Of a stretch of 64,000 nucleotides of DNA, positions 1 through 13,810 are shown piece by piece. Location: NCBI GenBank assembly GCA_013397845.1, contig VZTG01006664.1, positions 124,001 through 188,000 of the forward strand, written 5' to 3'. The translations under genes and the position numbers were made by a program. The DNA comes from Melanocharis versteri. Lineage: Eukaryota; Chordata; Aves; Passeriformes; Melanocharitidae. Below the pieces are notes generated by a model. It ran no database searches. It saw nothing but the letters and a program-made list of their open reading frames with translations, and was not told the origin of the DNA. Numbering within the stretch: position 1 is the first letter of the stretch; the number at the start of each line of letters is the position of its first letter.

Positions 1-3000
1 GATAATGGCATTTAAAGGTTGCAGCATCTTCCTGTTTGGATTTTATAACAACGGTGGCATTAACAACATTTCCCTCCTGAGATATAAATATCTTTTTCTT
101 TGGGCAGAAAGACCAAGAAAAAAAATTACATTTCTGTTCAGAAAGCACCACACGTTTCCTGCAAAATCTTCGAATAACAAGATTTTGTGAATGTGTCTCA
201 TTGCAAGCAAATCCATTTTTAATGTACACTGCTTCTTGACACCACTCTGGAAGGCCTAGTTTACTTTCAAACAGGGATGAAAGCTTACAAGTAGTGTAAG
301 TGAATATTGAGAAAATTCTGTGGGCAATCTTGTCTGCAAGACAGAGGTGTTAATCTGAATGATGTGGCTGAATTCCAGTAGTTAGCTCTGTTCTGTCTAG
401 CAAAATGCTTCTTGCAGTTTCAGCTGGATCCTTAACCTGTTCTAAATGCTGTGCAGTGCTTTGAATACAATGAGCCAGGTGCTGTGTTTCAGCTCTGTAA
501 AAATGCTGCATTTCAGTAGTGGGTAAAACAGGGTATGGATATGCCACAAAGCATGATCCCAGTCAAAGATGCTGTAAAATACTTTTACGTTTAAACAAGG
601 GTATAGAAAGCAAGCACTTGCTGTTTTCTAAGGCTGTAACAATTCTGGAAGTTTCTGAATTGAATAATGCTGAGAAGAACTGAAGGTATTTATTTGGGAA
701 GAATCAAAATTGAAAAGAAAAAAAACCAGAAAGTATCCCATAAACCTTACTGAAGTTATGACATACTGTTTTTTTCTAGCTGCCTTTTAAATTTCCTATT
801 TATGTTTTACAGAACAGAAATAAAAGTTTTAAATAATATTTCACTTTAAGGGATTCAATTGCTCATTTTTATTAATCTTCCCCTTTATCCTACTTTTTTT
901 TTTTTTACTGAAATCATTTAAACTGATGTGTGACCCTGAGGGGTTGAGTTAAATCCATCCTTGTAAGGAATGGGTGCTGCACTCCATAGGGCTGCTGAGG
1001 GCCAGAATGCGATTAGCAACTGCAGCTTCTCATGGATGAGGAATTCGAGTGTCAAATTTGAAGGTCCAAAGCTCTGTTCTCAGCCCCCTTTGCGCAAAAA
1101 GAGAATTTATTTAATTGGTGCTGTTGTCTGAAGTTAGTAAAGTGGGAAATGCACTTCTGTAATGCACAGCAACAAACAATGCCAAATATAAATATAAAAA
1201 AACCCCATAAATGTGTCCCAAATCTTCTGAAGATCAGTGTTCTTATCTCTCAAGCAGTAATAGTGGCTTGTATAAATAAATAAAAACTAAATAATGTGTG
1301 GTTTAATCTTGGCTACCATTTCTCTGAAATGATAAAATGCCAATTTTCTAAGTTTTGATATGGATGATTGAGATTTCTGCATATAGGTGAATAGCAAGAT
1401 TGTAAAGGCAACTCTGAATATGATAAGTTTACAATAACTTCGTAAAACTCATAGGAGGAAGGAAAAGAAAGTTGCAGGAAGGAAGAGATGGGGAAAAATG
1501 GCTCTGAAAAAAACTGAGACATACTTTGTGGTGAGCTATTAGGGATTACTGCCTCTTTGCTCCTACCCTGTCACTTGAATATAGCAAAAGAAAGATGCCT
1601 AAAAGGCAATTCAAAGCAGCTTTTCTTATAAATATAGTATTTTTGCATGGGCCCAGCGGCACTCATGTTAGTGTGCCCATCCTCAGCCTGGTCATTCCGT
1701 CACCTCGGGCACACTGCCTGCTGTGTGAGGGGTCAGATCCTTCCTTGAGAATTAACTAAATCCTGAACTGGTTAATATTCTTAGTTGCCTCTTTTTAGGG
1801 ACAAATAAAGCTACTGTTGTTCATACAGCTCATGATATTCCAGGATCCCAGGCTCAGCAAATGTGTTGGGTAACCAGAGGTCTCTATATTGCTTTGAAAG
1901 AATTGATTTGAATTCCGACTTCCCTTCCTCCATTTCTACCAGGGATTTGACTCAGGTGTGATTGCCACACCACTCTGTAGACTTTTAGTATCAGCACAAT
2001 GCTCAGAAAAATCCATACGGGCATGAGTTAGCAACTATTAGGAGAGGCCCCATTCTTTTACAAGAGAGGGGTGTACATTGAAAGTTCTCGTAAAACTAGC
2101 ACAGAAAATTGTGAGCCAATGTAAACACTGACATAAATGTAGGTATTTTTTCAAACTTGTGGAAAAGGAAAGAGAAAACTGGAGAGACAGTCTAAACAAC
2201 TATGTTCACAATGTAAGTTTGTGATGCATGGTGATAATTAAGGGTTAATAATTTCAACACTTGTGATTCTTCATCCTGTCATGTGCTATCCTTTCCCCCT
2301 CCTTGTGTCTCTAAAAGAGGCATTGAACCCTGTTCTCTGAGTTGGGAAGTTGTGGTCTTGGACTGATACTGGGTGGTTTTTCAGCTACTACAGACCATGA
2401 CAGCAGCAGCTGAGGAGCTGGTGGGAAATGGCTGAGCTTTGTGCTGCTTTGCAGCCATACAGAGCAGTGTTTGATACTACAGGCTGTGACAGTGGAAGAG
2501 AACAAAGCTGTTACAGCTCGGTAAGCAGTTCTGACATCAAACCAATCAATGACTTATCCCACAGAAAAATTTCACGTTTCATCTTCCAAATGAAGATGAA
2601 AATGTATTCTAAAAAAACCATAACAATGCACATCAAGTCACATTACAGTCATTCTTTTACAGTTGCATTTTATGACCAAAGGAAACAAGGTCATTCCCAA
2701 TTTAGGACATGACTGGAATTCTGCAGTTTTGTGGGATTTATGAGCTGGCAACAGTGGAGTATAAATGATGAAGACTGAGGCAATACCTCATCAGAAGCCT
2801 TCTGTTTACTGACACTCTCCATAACTTATATTTTTTAAATGTCTCTTCAGCACTTTAAGGCTATTCTTTTATCATCTCCAGCACAGCAATCCCTGTCTGC
2901 AGTCATAATCCTCTGTTTACAGTACTGAAATTGAAACACCACTATTATCTCACAGGAGAAAAATATGAAATGTGACAGGAGCAAGCATCAATGAACAGCT

Positions 3001-4837
3001 CAGAAGCAAAGATTTCATTTACAGAGAAAAAGCCTTCTGTCCATAAGAAGTTCAATGCAGGCCTTTTTTCTAGCTTCAATGTGAGGGGAAATTCACCAAT
3101 TAAGAATCACAAAGTCAGTGAGTCTTTAAAGGACTGCTTAGCAATGTGACTGTGAGAATAAAATTCATGGGCAATGCTGGTGAAGTCTTACATAAGCTTT
3201 TAGATCTAATTAATAAAAAAGGGCCAAGATTTTGATTAATGAAGGCATTTACATAACCTTCAAGATTCGATATTAATTTTACAGGGAGATTTAACTCACT
3301 TATTAGCAAATGACAGAGAAATTTAATAAAATATTTCTACTAAATCTTGTAATTAGTTTCTGCAGCTTGGCTAGCAGTGCTACAGAAAGTAGAATTATTT
3401 GCACAAGGGCAAAAAATAACTTTGGACACACAACTTGTGCTGGAGCTCCTGAAAGTGTTTTCAACCTAAAAATACAATTTTAAAAACATGCGCAAACTCA
3501 TATCAAGGATCACAAAACAAGAAAAGGAAATTTCAATCAAAGCCGCTGTACAGTTCAGACTACACAGTTCTTATCTGTATTTTATAGCCCTCTGTCCTGA
3601 CCAAGCAAAAATTATTCCGAGTTTTTGTCTTGCATTAGTGTATTCCTAGCCAAGATTCCCATCTCCTGCTTCTAAAAAAGCACTAAGACATTAAACAATT
3701 ACAGTAAAAGCTACTAACATGAAACTGGAAAAAAATCTTAGCCCATTTGTCGAAGTGCTGGTGGTGTTAAGGCAATTAAATAGCAATAAAAAAAGCACTA
3801 AGGCCCATAATTGTTAGCTTTGAAAATCCATTTTAGATTTATAACTAGAATAAAATGATTTAAAATCTATATAAAAAGAGATGGTTGGACAGAAATAGGA
3901 AGATGCTGAAGACAATATTGTGGAATTCAAAAGTGGGAAACTGAAGAAGCTGCATTTCACAATACTTCTTTTTTACTGACTTTCTGCTTTTGATGGACAA
4001 ACAAATTATTGCTTATTTGTTTTCTTATGAATACAACAGAGTCAATCTGTCACAAATAAGGAGACAAGTGATTCCAGATGGAAACTACCTCAGCCAGTGC
4101 CTAGGGAAAATATTTGTCTTCTTTGGGCCAGATGGAATGCCATAGGGCTATTTACAAGAATTAGTTTTTGGTGGTGTTTTTTGGGTTTTTTTTTTGTTTT
4201 TTTTTTTTAATGGAGCATATAATGAAGAAAAAAGAAGGTGAAAATACATTCTCTAGTATGAAAATATGGCTGCTACAGGGAAACTCCTCCTGCCTGTGTT
4301 CTTACTTCTCGTAAGCTCTCTTGTGGTCAAGGGGGAGGGCAGGCAGGCACATTAATGCAGCATTTTAGCAGGGGACCATCAGGAATAACAGGAAAACTTG
4401 CCTAATGAACAGGCAAACAGACAATTTAAAAGACACTGGCTTTTCCAGTAGAAATAAACTCCAAGAAATGAAGCATTAGCTTGTTGCAGCCTCTCATCTG
4501 CTTTGACTGTTTAGGAAACAGACTTCTGCAGGTCTTGTATCTGATGCAAGGGATGACCACTTTAGCCTGAAGACTGTTAATAATACTTCCCTAAATTATC
4601 CCTGTTGGGAGATCTTTTTGTTTTACTACCACACACACGTTTTACAGATAATACAAGTCATTTCCTGAAGGGCACTTCAACAAAACCCAACTTGAATTTA
4701 TACCACGTTTTCCTGGAAGGATTTAAGGGGAGTTTTAAAATAAAGCGCTGAGTTTTACCTCTGGAGTAACTTAATTACATGGCAGTCACTCTGCAGACAG
4801 TTTTAGCTCATTATAGTCAAAATCAGTTTAAAGGCTG
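1..4837. other. AT-rich noncoding stretch, no gene recognised
   Basis: Unique-looking AT-rich DNA. Stops are frequent in all frames and the open frames found are under 100 codons, with no domain I recognise. A GC-richer pocket near 1640-1760 carries a few CpGs but no promoter features. A 13-T run sits at 894-906. No CR1 signature was seen. It could be intergenic or intronic. Confidence 0.6.
4164..4208. repeat. T-rich low-complexity tract
   Basis: About 45 bases made almost only of T runs broken by single or triple G. This is simple sequence. It could be the tail of a degraded minus-strand retroposon, but no body is recognisable beside it. Confidence 0.7.
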
Positions 4838-4882
4838 AGCATGACTTGCGTGATTTACACCAGAGCTCTATCACAATCCTCT
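4838..4882. repeat. Possible relic of an ancient amniote palindromic repeat
   Basis: The stretch around 'gtgatttacaccagagct' resembles one arm of old palindromic repeats common in turtle, crocodile and bird genomes, whose arms read like 'gatttacaccagctgaggatc'. Only about 25 bases support this and the second arm is not visible, so it is a weak call. Confidence 0.25.
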
Positions 4883-7800
4883 TGGTTTGGATAGATTACC
4901 TTGGCTCACATTGCTAAGCTCTGCTCTGGACTGTGAGATTTTTGATACACTGTTCAGCAAAGTCAGGATACAGATTAAGTTCATGAGTTAAAGAGAAACT
5001 CAGCAGATAAAGTTTGTGACATGCCCATTTTTCATCCATAGTACGAATTAAAAATATTCTGATGATTTAAAAATATTAAATTTATCATTGGGGATTTTAT
5101 TATATGACTGATATAAAAAGAAATGTTTTGGAAAGCTTCCTTTTAATCAGTTATTAATAGGTGAAAGACAAGTCCTTACGCTGTAAATGACTTTTTGATC
5201 CTCAGAAACTTGTCAATCAAGTCATTTCACATAAATTCAATGGCTTATTAGTAACAAGAGTGGATATTTTTGGCTAAGCAACAAATTATTTTTTCAAAGT
5301 GTTTAGAATAAATATCAGCTTATGCACTTTAATTCTTTTGAAAAATTGACAGACCTGAAATACATTTATTTTGTTGCTTGGCAAGTTACTTATACCCATA
5401 GCCAATGGGGGTGCTCAGTGCCTGGAAAGCAGGCTACAAAAACACACTTAAATGGGGAAATTCAGCAATCTTGTTTTATCCTAAATTCTACTCTCATGTT
5501 TTCCTGCTGGCAGTCTTTCATATTTATTGTTACATTACATGTCTGAGCTGTACAGAAGCTGTTTGCAGCTCTTGTGTATTTTTGATTCTCCTGGTTATGG
5601 TTTCTTAAGCCATAAAAATTTCTGATTTTTTTCCTTAGCAAACCATTTTCTCTATCTGTTGGTTCAATAAATGATACAACTTCCTAAAATATTTACCTGG
5701 CTCATACATACATGAACCTAGAATAGTCCCTTAAAGTGTATTAGTTTTCTGTGCTATAGTTTGCTTTCTGCTTTAGAACAACTGAGTTCAGATGAGATCC
5801 ACAGATATGGATCTCTTTGCAGAAGAACTCTGTAATATGGCTCCAGATTTTCCATCCTTCCTTGCAGGGTCAAAGACTCTCCTAGGAGTCGTAGCTTGAG
5901 GGTACCCGTATTAAGTAACTGAGGTATCAGACTCTAGACAGATTTTAGCTTTGCTAAATCTTTCTAGTATAAGCCTTCCTTGTATGGACTTTGCTCATTG
6001 TTCCTTGAGGGTATAATGAACTACCTACAAATAAATTTTGGACTGTGCACTATGTGTATACCAGATAGCAAAACACAAGTTAGTATCTCAATCAGTGTCC
6101 CTTGAAGACTTTCATTTCTGCTATGAATTCCCAGTTGTACAGGAAATGTCACAGCTATAAATCCCTTGAGCTGATCAGCAGTCTCAGAGACAGAATATAT
6201 TGGATTTGTAAATATTTCTTTCAAAATGTAACGAGATCAGGTAACACATCAGAGCGAGAAGGCAGAGTGGAGGAGATAAAAGCCCCCGTTTTACCAAGCA
6301 GATGAGACACTTCAGCTTTTACCTCACTAGCACTATGCTCTAGAGATAAAGCTGGAAAGCCAAGGTTGAATGTATAATGCAAATGCTATCTGGATACAAA
6401 TGCCATTTATTGTTTTTACTCTTTCTCTTTGCACTTCGAGTCTTGGAGGAATTAGTGTTTAATTCAGAAGATATTGTTCCTGCATTGCTGCAAGTTTATG
6501 TTGTCATGGACCTGGCAAGGATACTAAAATCTAATTAAACCAGTAAAGGAATGAAGGTTGGGAATCAGTAGGTGCAAGAGATTCACAGGAAAAAAAGGTA
6601 AAATCTCTTGCTTTGACTCAAAAGTGAGGTATTAGAAGTCAGATACATTAAGCAGGGAGCAAATGAAGTCTCTAGTGCAGGTTGCTTGGCAGTCAAAAGA
6701 ATGTTATATAATAGCTTTTTAGTGGAGTGGAAACATCCAATTTCCCCAAAGACCAATCTGGCTTAGCAGTGCAGACTTTCTGACTTCATATTCTAATGCT
6801 TACTTCACAAGATGCCTCATTTCTCCTTATTTAATGAATTGGAAACAACATTGTTTCAGAGCACAAAGTGCAAGTGCTGCTCCATTAGATAAAAGAATTC
6901 TCAAGGAACTTTCCGAATAGTAAAAAAAAGAAAACTGGCCCTATAGTCTGCATGCGAAAAACTTCAAATTTTAAATATTACATGCCTGTAGAGAAGATAA
7001 TCAAATATTATTTTTCCCCAGGACAATCTGAGGAAAATAGTGTGGCTGATATGACAATCCAGACCCTTTAAAAATGCAACAGAAACTGAAAGGGCTGACA
7101 GTTGGGAATATCAGTGTCTTGGAAAAGAAAAGCACCCCTGAACAAGAATGTGCTTTATCAGATGTTGAAGGACAGATTATAATTCCAAATTACTTAAAAT
7201 TGTTACTTATGCCAAAGGCATATGAGCTGCAATGCCGTGTAACGTAGTACGCTGTTTTATGCACTCTGAACGTAACCATCAGGATAAAAGCCTTCCAGCA
7301 CTCTATACAGACAGTTACGTTGCTGCACAAAGTCAGTCTCCAGTAATTATGAAGAATTTAAGGCAATTCACAGCCTGCATTCATATTGTAATTTAAGCCT
7401 TCTGGGTTGGCAAACAGTTGTCTGCAAACTATTGTAAGAGTGGAAAAAAGAAAAAAAATACTTCACATGCTAATATAAGATTAAAGAAGAAAGCAGGGTA
7501 GAAGAATACAAATAAAAAAACCAGATTAAACCAAGCAAGGTAATATTCTTTATTCCTTATCCCATGTGACTCTTTCTTAAGACTTTTCCTCAGTCTAGTA
7601 TGGTGCTCCTACCGGGACATACACTAACAGTGTGCCAAGGAAAACTACTGCAGCTGAAAATGGAGCTCTTTCACAGAGATGGCAGAACAGAAGTGTAAGA
7701 GTGAAGGCTGATGTAAATCAACAAACAGGAGCTTTCTGGTTCGTGTTAGGATGTTTGGGACTCTCCAGAGGTCCTGCAGTGGCTGAGAAGGGATGTCTGA

Positions 7801-9031
7801 GCATGAAGAGCTCTCTGGATTACATGACTCTCTCGCTCACTGTCTTCCTGGACTTCTGAGACATTTGTTGGCATCACAGGCTGCACTCAGCTCTGGGTTA
7901 TGCTGTGATAAGCAGGGACTCCTGGCAAGTCCAAGGCTGAATTAGCAAGTGATTTATGACCATGTCAGTCCTCCTCTCGTGTTTTTACTGGATAGATGTC
8001 AGTGGGTCCTGAAAGGCAAACCTGTAATCTTTAGGAAAATGCAGTAGAAATGCCAGGTTCTAGTACTGAGATACAAATTTAAGGGGAAAGAACTGGTGTG
8101 TTATTGTTTCTCCTGTGTTCCTTATCAATAGCAAAGAAGTGTGCATATCACTAAAAATCTTGTGTACAGTGGTGCTTTTCAATGGTTTTTATTCCATGCA
8201 ATGAACAATCACACCACCTTGAACTGATTTAGTTTTACTGAAGCACAAAGGAATGTAAATATGAATAAAAAATTTTTATGACCCAGTGAAATATCTTTTG
8301 TTCTAATCAACGACTGGAGAGAATTTTCTGTACTAATTGATTATTTAATCCCTGAAATTAGGAGAGAAAACCTCATATTTCACCTTAGGGAACCTTAATG
8401 ATTATTATTTCAGCACTTATTTTTGCCTACTTATGATACAGATGCATGGATATTCTATAACTAAAGGAATATGTGCAAGACTCTGAACATGGGTTCTGCC
8501 TCTGCTCTTGAAGCAATATGCAAATTACTGGTTACTCTTTGAAAAGAGCACCTAGATTTGAGGAACCTATACAGCAGCTTTTTAAAGAGTTTTATAAAAT
8601 ACAACATGAATTGATAAAAATGTGGCATACTTTCCATCAGTTAGTACATTGCTACTTGCAACGTTACATGACCAAGTATCATTGACTTCACAGACATCTG
8701 TGTTTTAGTGGGTTTCTGAAACAGGAGCACTGAGGCAAACCTTTCCAGGCACGTGTGTCCTGTCCTGTACTGAAGAGAAGACCACTTCCAGAGGACAGCA
8801 ACACCCCCACTTGCTGAATTCAGACCTTGCAGAGTGCTGAAGGAGGGAGGCTGAGGTTGTTTTAATACAAGCAGCATCCTGTCAGTTGAAATAGAAGGGC
8901 TCTAAGAACCTTTCCTAGGAAACCAGGGTAAAGTCCCTTCTTTGGACCATGTTTTTAAAAGACGTAATATAAAGTTATCATCTTTTGTAACTGAGACAAC
9001 ACTAACAAAGGAGTTAATGAACTGGAAGTGA
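4883..9031. other. AT-rich noncoding stretch, no gene recognised
   Basis: No open frame exceeds 80 codons and none resembles a known protein. No interspersed repeat was recognised by eye. A short segment near 7240-7330 has several CpGs (acgt-containing words) in otherwise CpG-poor DNA, without further structure. Confidence 0.6.
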
Positions 9032-9076
9032 TATAAAGCCTAAAGGGCTTTATAAAGCCTAAAGGGCTTTATAAGG
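9032..9076. repeat. Tandem 19-bp palindromic repeat (two full copies plus a partial)
   Basis: The unit 'tataaagcctaaagggctt' occurs at 9032-9050 and again, identical, at 9051-9069, followed by a partial third copy 'tataagg'. Each unit contains an inverted repeat, AAAGCC-taaag-GGCTTT, so the array can fold in several registers. The two copies are identical, which points to a recent local duplication such as replication slippage. Confidence 0.85.
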
Positions 9077-9480
9077 CATGCCAGATATCTTAAGAATAAC
9101 ATTCTTGAACTACAGGCCTCATATAATTTGTGACATTTGATCAAGCACTAACTAGATCAACTGTTTTCCTTCCTTTTCCATAGCACAGTATTTAGATCTG
9201 CTCAATCACACCTGCACATTCCATCAGCCAGCTCCATGAACAGTTACAAATTAGAAAGAGTGAGAACTCTTTAATGCTCAGATGATAAATTCACTGATTT
9301 TGAAGACTTCAGAGCAAAAGGGAAGAACTACATGGCCTGAAGTCTTAGCTTGAGACAAATGTGTTCATTTCACTTTTGAGAAAATGCTCTTATGACATCA
9401 TCTGTCAGCATAAAGCACTCAAGTTTCAGCTGGATTTCTAGGATGATGCAGGGCTAAGGGTTTATGATGCAAGTATGTTA

Positions 9481-9560
9481 AATTGTTCTGTTCTGGAGGA
9501 ATGGATCAAAGGCATTTCGGAGCTTCTGTTTCTAGTTTACCTTCTGTGATTCTGTGAGTG
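9481..9560 (+). repeat. Possible CR1 3' tail relic
   Basis: The segment ends with 'cttctgtgattctgtgag', the ATTCTGTG-type short tandem tail that terminates avian CR1 elements. The preceding 50 bases loosely follow the CR1 3' UTR layout, but the match is poor. It could instead be a chance match to the octamer. Confidence 0.35.
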
Positions 9561-12500
9561 TTCTGATGAAGGCAGGGAGCACAAGATTTGTTTCTGGGAG
9601 GAGGGAGTGAACTGGGATGGAGAAAAATTTCTGAAGTACCTAAGAGACTTTTCGCTTTTCATTCGACATTAAAGTGGGGGGATAGGATCCTCCAAAATAC
9701 TGTTAAAATTAAGGATATTTTTAAAGGGTGGCAGAGTGACAGAAAATGAGCTCTTCTGAGCTGACAAGAAACCAAGGCTAATGTCAGAAACTATTATTAG
9801 GCTCTAGGCCACTAAAAGCAGTCAAACAGAGAAACGGTGGGATCTTAGCATAGGTAAGGTAGCTGTGCCTCCTTAAATTAGTAGTTTGTTTCATAAGTTT
9901 GGAATATTTTTTAAGACACTGTTTCATTTATATCTTTTCTTTGTGTTTGTATGTGAGATCAGACTGTGAAGTGAGGAGAAGGCATAATGAAGGTTAACAG
10001 AGCTCTTGGGTTCATGCAACTCATATGAATTAGAAATAATTTACTAAGAGGAGGCTCACCAAAATCAAATCTAAAAATACTTCATGCCGAGTTCATAACA
10101 GACTAAATATCACTTTCAGACAGCTGCAATGTAATTTTGCCAAAATGAGATAAAATAAATGCCAAGTAAGTGTCAAAGTGAACAAAGGAAGGGCCCCTCC
10201 TGTGTCCCTTTACAAATACTTTTTCTTCAACATTATTCTTTTTGTAAATGGGGAAGGAGTAAGAATAGAAAGAGCAAGAAACACTAAAAACCAAACCGAG
10301 CTCTGGACCTGTCTTTCCCTCCTCGCTTTGGTACAGGAGTATACATTCCTGAAATCTCATAATCTGAAGTCAAACACAACAAAAATCATTCTCTCTCTTA
10401 TTTTGGTAAACACTTGGAAGCATTATGAACTCAGCATCATATTGTGAGATCAGCTGTGTGACTGCTGAGGAAGAATGAGTCCTGTTCTTTTGTTCTTCCC
10501 ACAGGGAGCTATAGAGAATTTCAGAATAGGGAGGAATACAAAAACAATTCTCTTCCCAAGATAATCTGCCATTGCAAATGAGGCAGTGTGACAAGAATAG
10601 TAAATACTTTCTTTTATTAATAGCGATAATTAACATCTTTGGGATTAAAGGGGGAAACAATTCTTTCTTTGTGCTGGTCATATAATAGTAAACCAATCTA
10701 ATGATAATTGAGAATTGTATCCCCAGGGCATAATTTGGAGGTAGATGACCTATATAGTTTCCAAAGGCTTTCTTTACAATTTTATAAAGAGAGAAAGAAT
10801 GGTCTCACTTCATCTGGAAAGGAGTTGTACTCTACATGCTAGAAAAGCTGGAAGGTTTTGGAACACAATGTTCATTAAGGACAAGGGATCAACTTGTATC
10901 ACTTCACAAATAATTCTACTGCACTTTCATCCTTTCAGGTTGAGTCAGTAAAGAGTAGAATAATTGTGCAGTGAGGGTTTCCTGATAGGCACGCTGTGGA
11001 AACTCCATGGAGGGGAAGCTGTCCCAGGAGTGCAGTTAATCAGCCATCTCCCAAGTGCCATGGGAGCTTCTCAGAGGGACTCCACAAAACTGCTTCAGAA
11101 GGGTTAATCTTATGTTATCCAAGCTTGGGTTCTTTGGTCAACTAAATTTGAATTCACAGAAAGTATTTAAGACTGGAACAAGTGTGACCGAATTATTTTC
11201 CATCTCATTGTGTTTCAAATTTCTCCTTAATTTCTCTTTGATAATAATAATATTGATTTTAATTTAGACAGAGAATTCAACCTAAGGATGTCATAATGTT
11301 TTAATGTGTTCAGTCCAGCCTAGCAACAAAGAGGAGTTCTAAAATCCTGTTACTTTCCATGTGATACAAAGAAGGCGTGTTCTTGTCACGGATATGAACC
11401 TACAGGTTAATTGCTAAAACCCTGGAGTGACAGCAAGGGAGGCAGAACTGGAAGAGACAACTATTGATTGTAATTGAATACACTGGTGCTGAAACCTAGC
11501 CCGTGAGCTGCCGATTTGGTGTAACTAAAATATAACTTGTGTACGAGGAAGTAGCACATTTATATGCTATTTCACAATGTATGGAGAATAGAAATGTATG
11601 TGTGAGACAGCATCACAGAAATGCACTTTGTTTCTAGATTGAGTACAATAAATACTAAACACTGGGTAAACAACATATTCTCTCAGCATTACACAGGGTA
11701 AAGGTAATCATATATTAATAATGTGAAGCAATTGTTATGCAGAGCTAAATCCCTAAATTCTTACTCAGACAGGATAAGGATTAAGAATTTTGCTCTATAT
11801 TGCCTCTTTACCAAACATAATTACTTGGTTACAAGTGTGCATGGTGAAAGAAATTGTCTGTCACTGTGCTCAGAAAGAACTGAATCATTCTCTTTTTCAC
11901 ACTCTTCTATTGCACTGTTCTCAAATTAGTCCCTGAGAACTGAGCTGAAAAAAACCCCCCAGAAGCGTGAATTCAAACTACCGTATCTGTGTTTTGTAGA
12001 TATCCAGTCCTGGTGTTATCAAAAAATGAAACAGCGTCTGCATGATAACTAATAGAAAAATGATGAGCAAAATTCTTACTGAATATAAATGATGTTTAGT
12101 TCCATAAATGTTTCTGTGTACGAAATGCAACTCTGAGTGTACCTTAAGGTGGTTGCTAGTGATGACTCTAAGCTTTAAATGTCACTGTTTTATGCAAAGT
12201 GTATCTGTCTTCTCAAAAATTACAGACGCACATTGTGTCTTCTGATATCTGGGACCAACCCTGAAGTGACTGTCTTCAGTGTGGTACCTAGTTTACACCA
12301 CTACGGATGTAAAGGATGTCACAATTTTGTTCACCGGACATTGCTTTTGCTCATTGTTTCACCAGACAAATAGAACAAAGACACTCAGGATGATTATCTT
12401 TTCTTTCCAAACATAATAAATAAATATTGTTTAGGGGGCAAAAAAAATCTTTACATGTGCCTGATAAACTCAGAGTAATCTGTAATAATGGATATGTTTG

Positions 12501-12970
12501 CTGGAGCATGTTGGTTTATTTGAATATTAAGGTTTTACCAGAATGAAATATCTATGGAGTTTTATCTAGCTAATGATGAACAGGGACTAAATAGCAGCAT
12601 GACTTTCTTTGTTAAAAAGCTTCCAAGGAGAGGAGAAAAGGCAATTGAGAATTCCACTACACAGAAAACAGACTTCTTTTCAGCACTAGAATGAGTCCTC
12701 ACTCAGCCTGACTTCTCTGAGAACCTCTGGTGACAGAAATGATGCAAAAATGTCTTGTTATTTCAGCTTAGGATTCCTTTAGTGAGGAGGAGGGAAGGAA
12801 GAAAATGGGGGCAAGGATATTAAATAATGGTGGCCAGATTTTGTCTTATCTCTCTAACTTTTTAGTGCTGTGCTGATGTCAGGCCCAGGCATAGCCAGTA
12901 ATTACTGGCTTGGGGATGGCAGGATCACTCTAGACTCAGTAACACCACAAAATTACAACTAGGAGTTTAG
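9561..12970. other. AT-rich noncoding stretch, no gene recognised
   Basis: A 108-codon minus-strand frame (10370-10696) and an 89-codon plus-strand frame (10178-10447) lie here, overlapping other frames. Neither shows a domain, convincing splice sites or biased codon use. No repeat family was recognised. Confidence 0.6.
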
Positions 12971-13060
12971 TTAGGGTCAGATCCTCAACTGGTGTAACTT
13001 GTTTGACTTCTGACAGTGCTCAGGGGCTGCAGCATCTCTCAATTAGAAACAGAGACCAGA
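12971..13060. repeat. Degenerate ancient amniote palindromic repeat
   Basis: It begins 'gggtcagatcctcaactgg' followed by 'tgtaac', then 'ttgacttc' and a degraded second half. This order (gatcctca-ctggtgtaa, then ttgacttc, then the return arm) is that of an old non-autonomous palindromic repeat found in reptile and bird genomes. The second arm is badly eroded, consistent with great age. The family name is left open. Confidence 0.42.
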
Positions 13061-13564
13061 GATTAGGCCATAAGTCAGTCCTCAGTCTTTGCCATTGTTT
13101 CCCTGCTGCAGTGCAGATAGTGTTTGCAACTACACTGGTCCTTGTGCAGAAACACTGGCCTAGGGGTCCTAACACATTCTAATTGTACCTCAGACTCCAA
13201 CAGATTCTCTTTCTAGGTATAGAATAAGGAAATCTAGTCTTGAGATTGTACTACACAAATCCCTTGTGAATCCCATAATAATAGTCATGTTGTTTGTTCT
13301 GCTTACTCTTTCTCGTATGAAAGATTTCTGTTGTTTCTTCTGTAGTGGTGTATGATATCCTCAAAAGACAAAACTCTGGACAGAAACAGAACAGGATGGC
13401 TTAGCAGTTCCCAGAAACACAATAAAAGATAGTACAGTCCAAAGCAAATTCACACACTGAATCCATTCCTAATTGCATATTCACAGCAGGCCTCCAGAAC
13501 AGCAGCAGTGGAATGTGTTAGGCCCTGTCTCACTCCTCTGAGAAGTGCTGAGAGCTCCACTGCG

Positions 13565-13810
13565 TAGTTAAAAATAGGCTGTACTGTATACTCAATAATA
13601 AGGCTAAGCAGATAATTCGATCTAAACAATTTAACAAAATTAGCTTTCTCTTTTACTAGAGTCAGTTTACAAAGAGTGCTATTTTCAGCAACATTTCTAT
13701 AAATAATTCGTAGTGCACAGCTATTTTATGAATAATTCACAAATCTGAATGCTAAAATTCGAGCAACTTCGGATTGATAAGCCATAAATATATTGGTATT
13801 TCTTAAGTGA
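13565..13810. other. AT-rich block with retained CpGs, possible conserved noncoding element
   Basis: This 245-bp block keeps four 'ttcg' words ('attcgat', 'attcgta', 'attcgag', 'ttcgga') although the surroundings are CpG-poor. It also has repeated TAAT-type homeodomain words such as 'ataaataattc' and 'atgaataattc'. This texture is common in vertebrate developmental enhancers, but no alignment was made. Confidence 0.2.
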
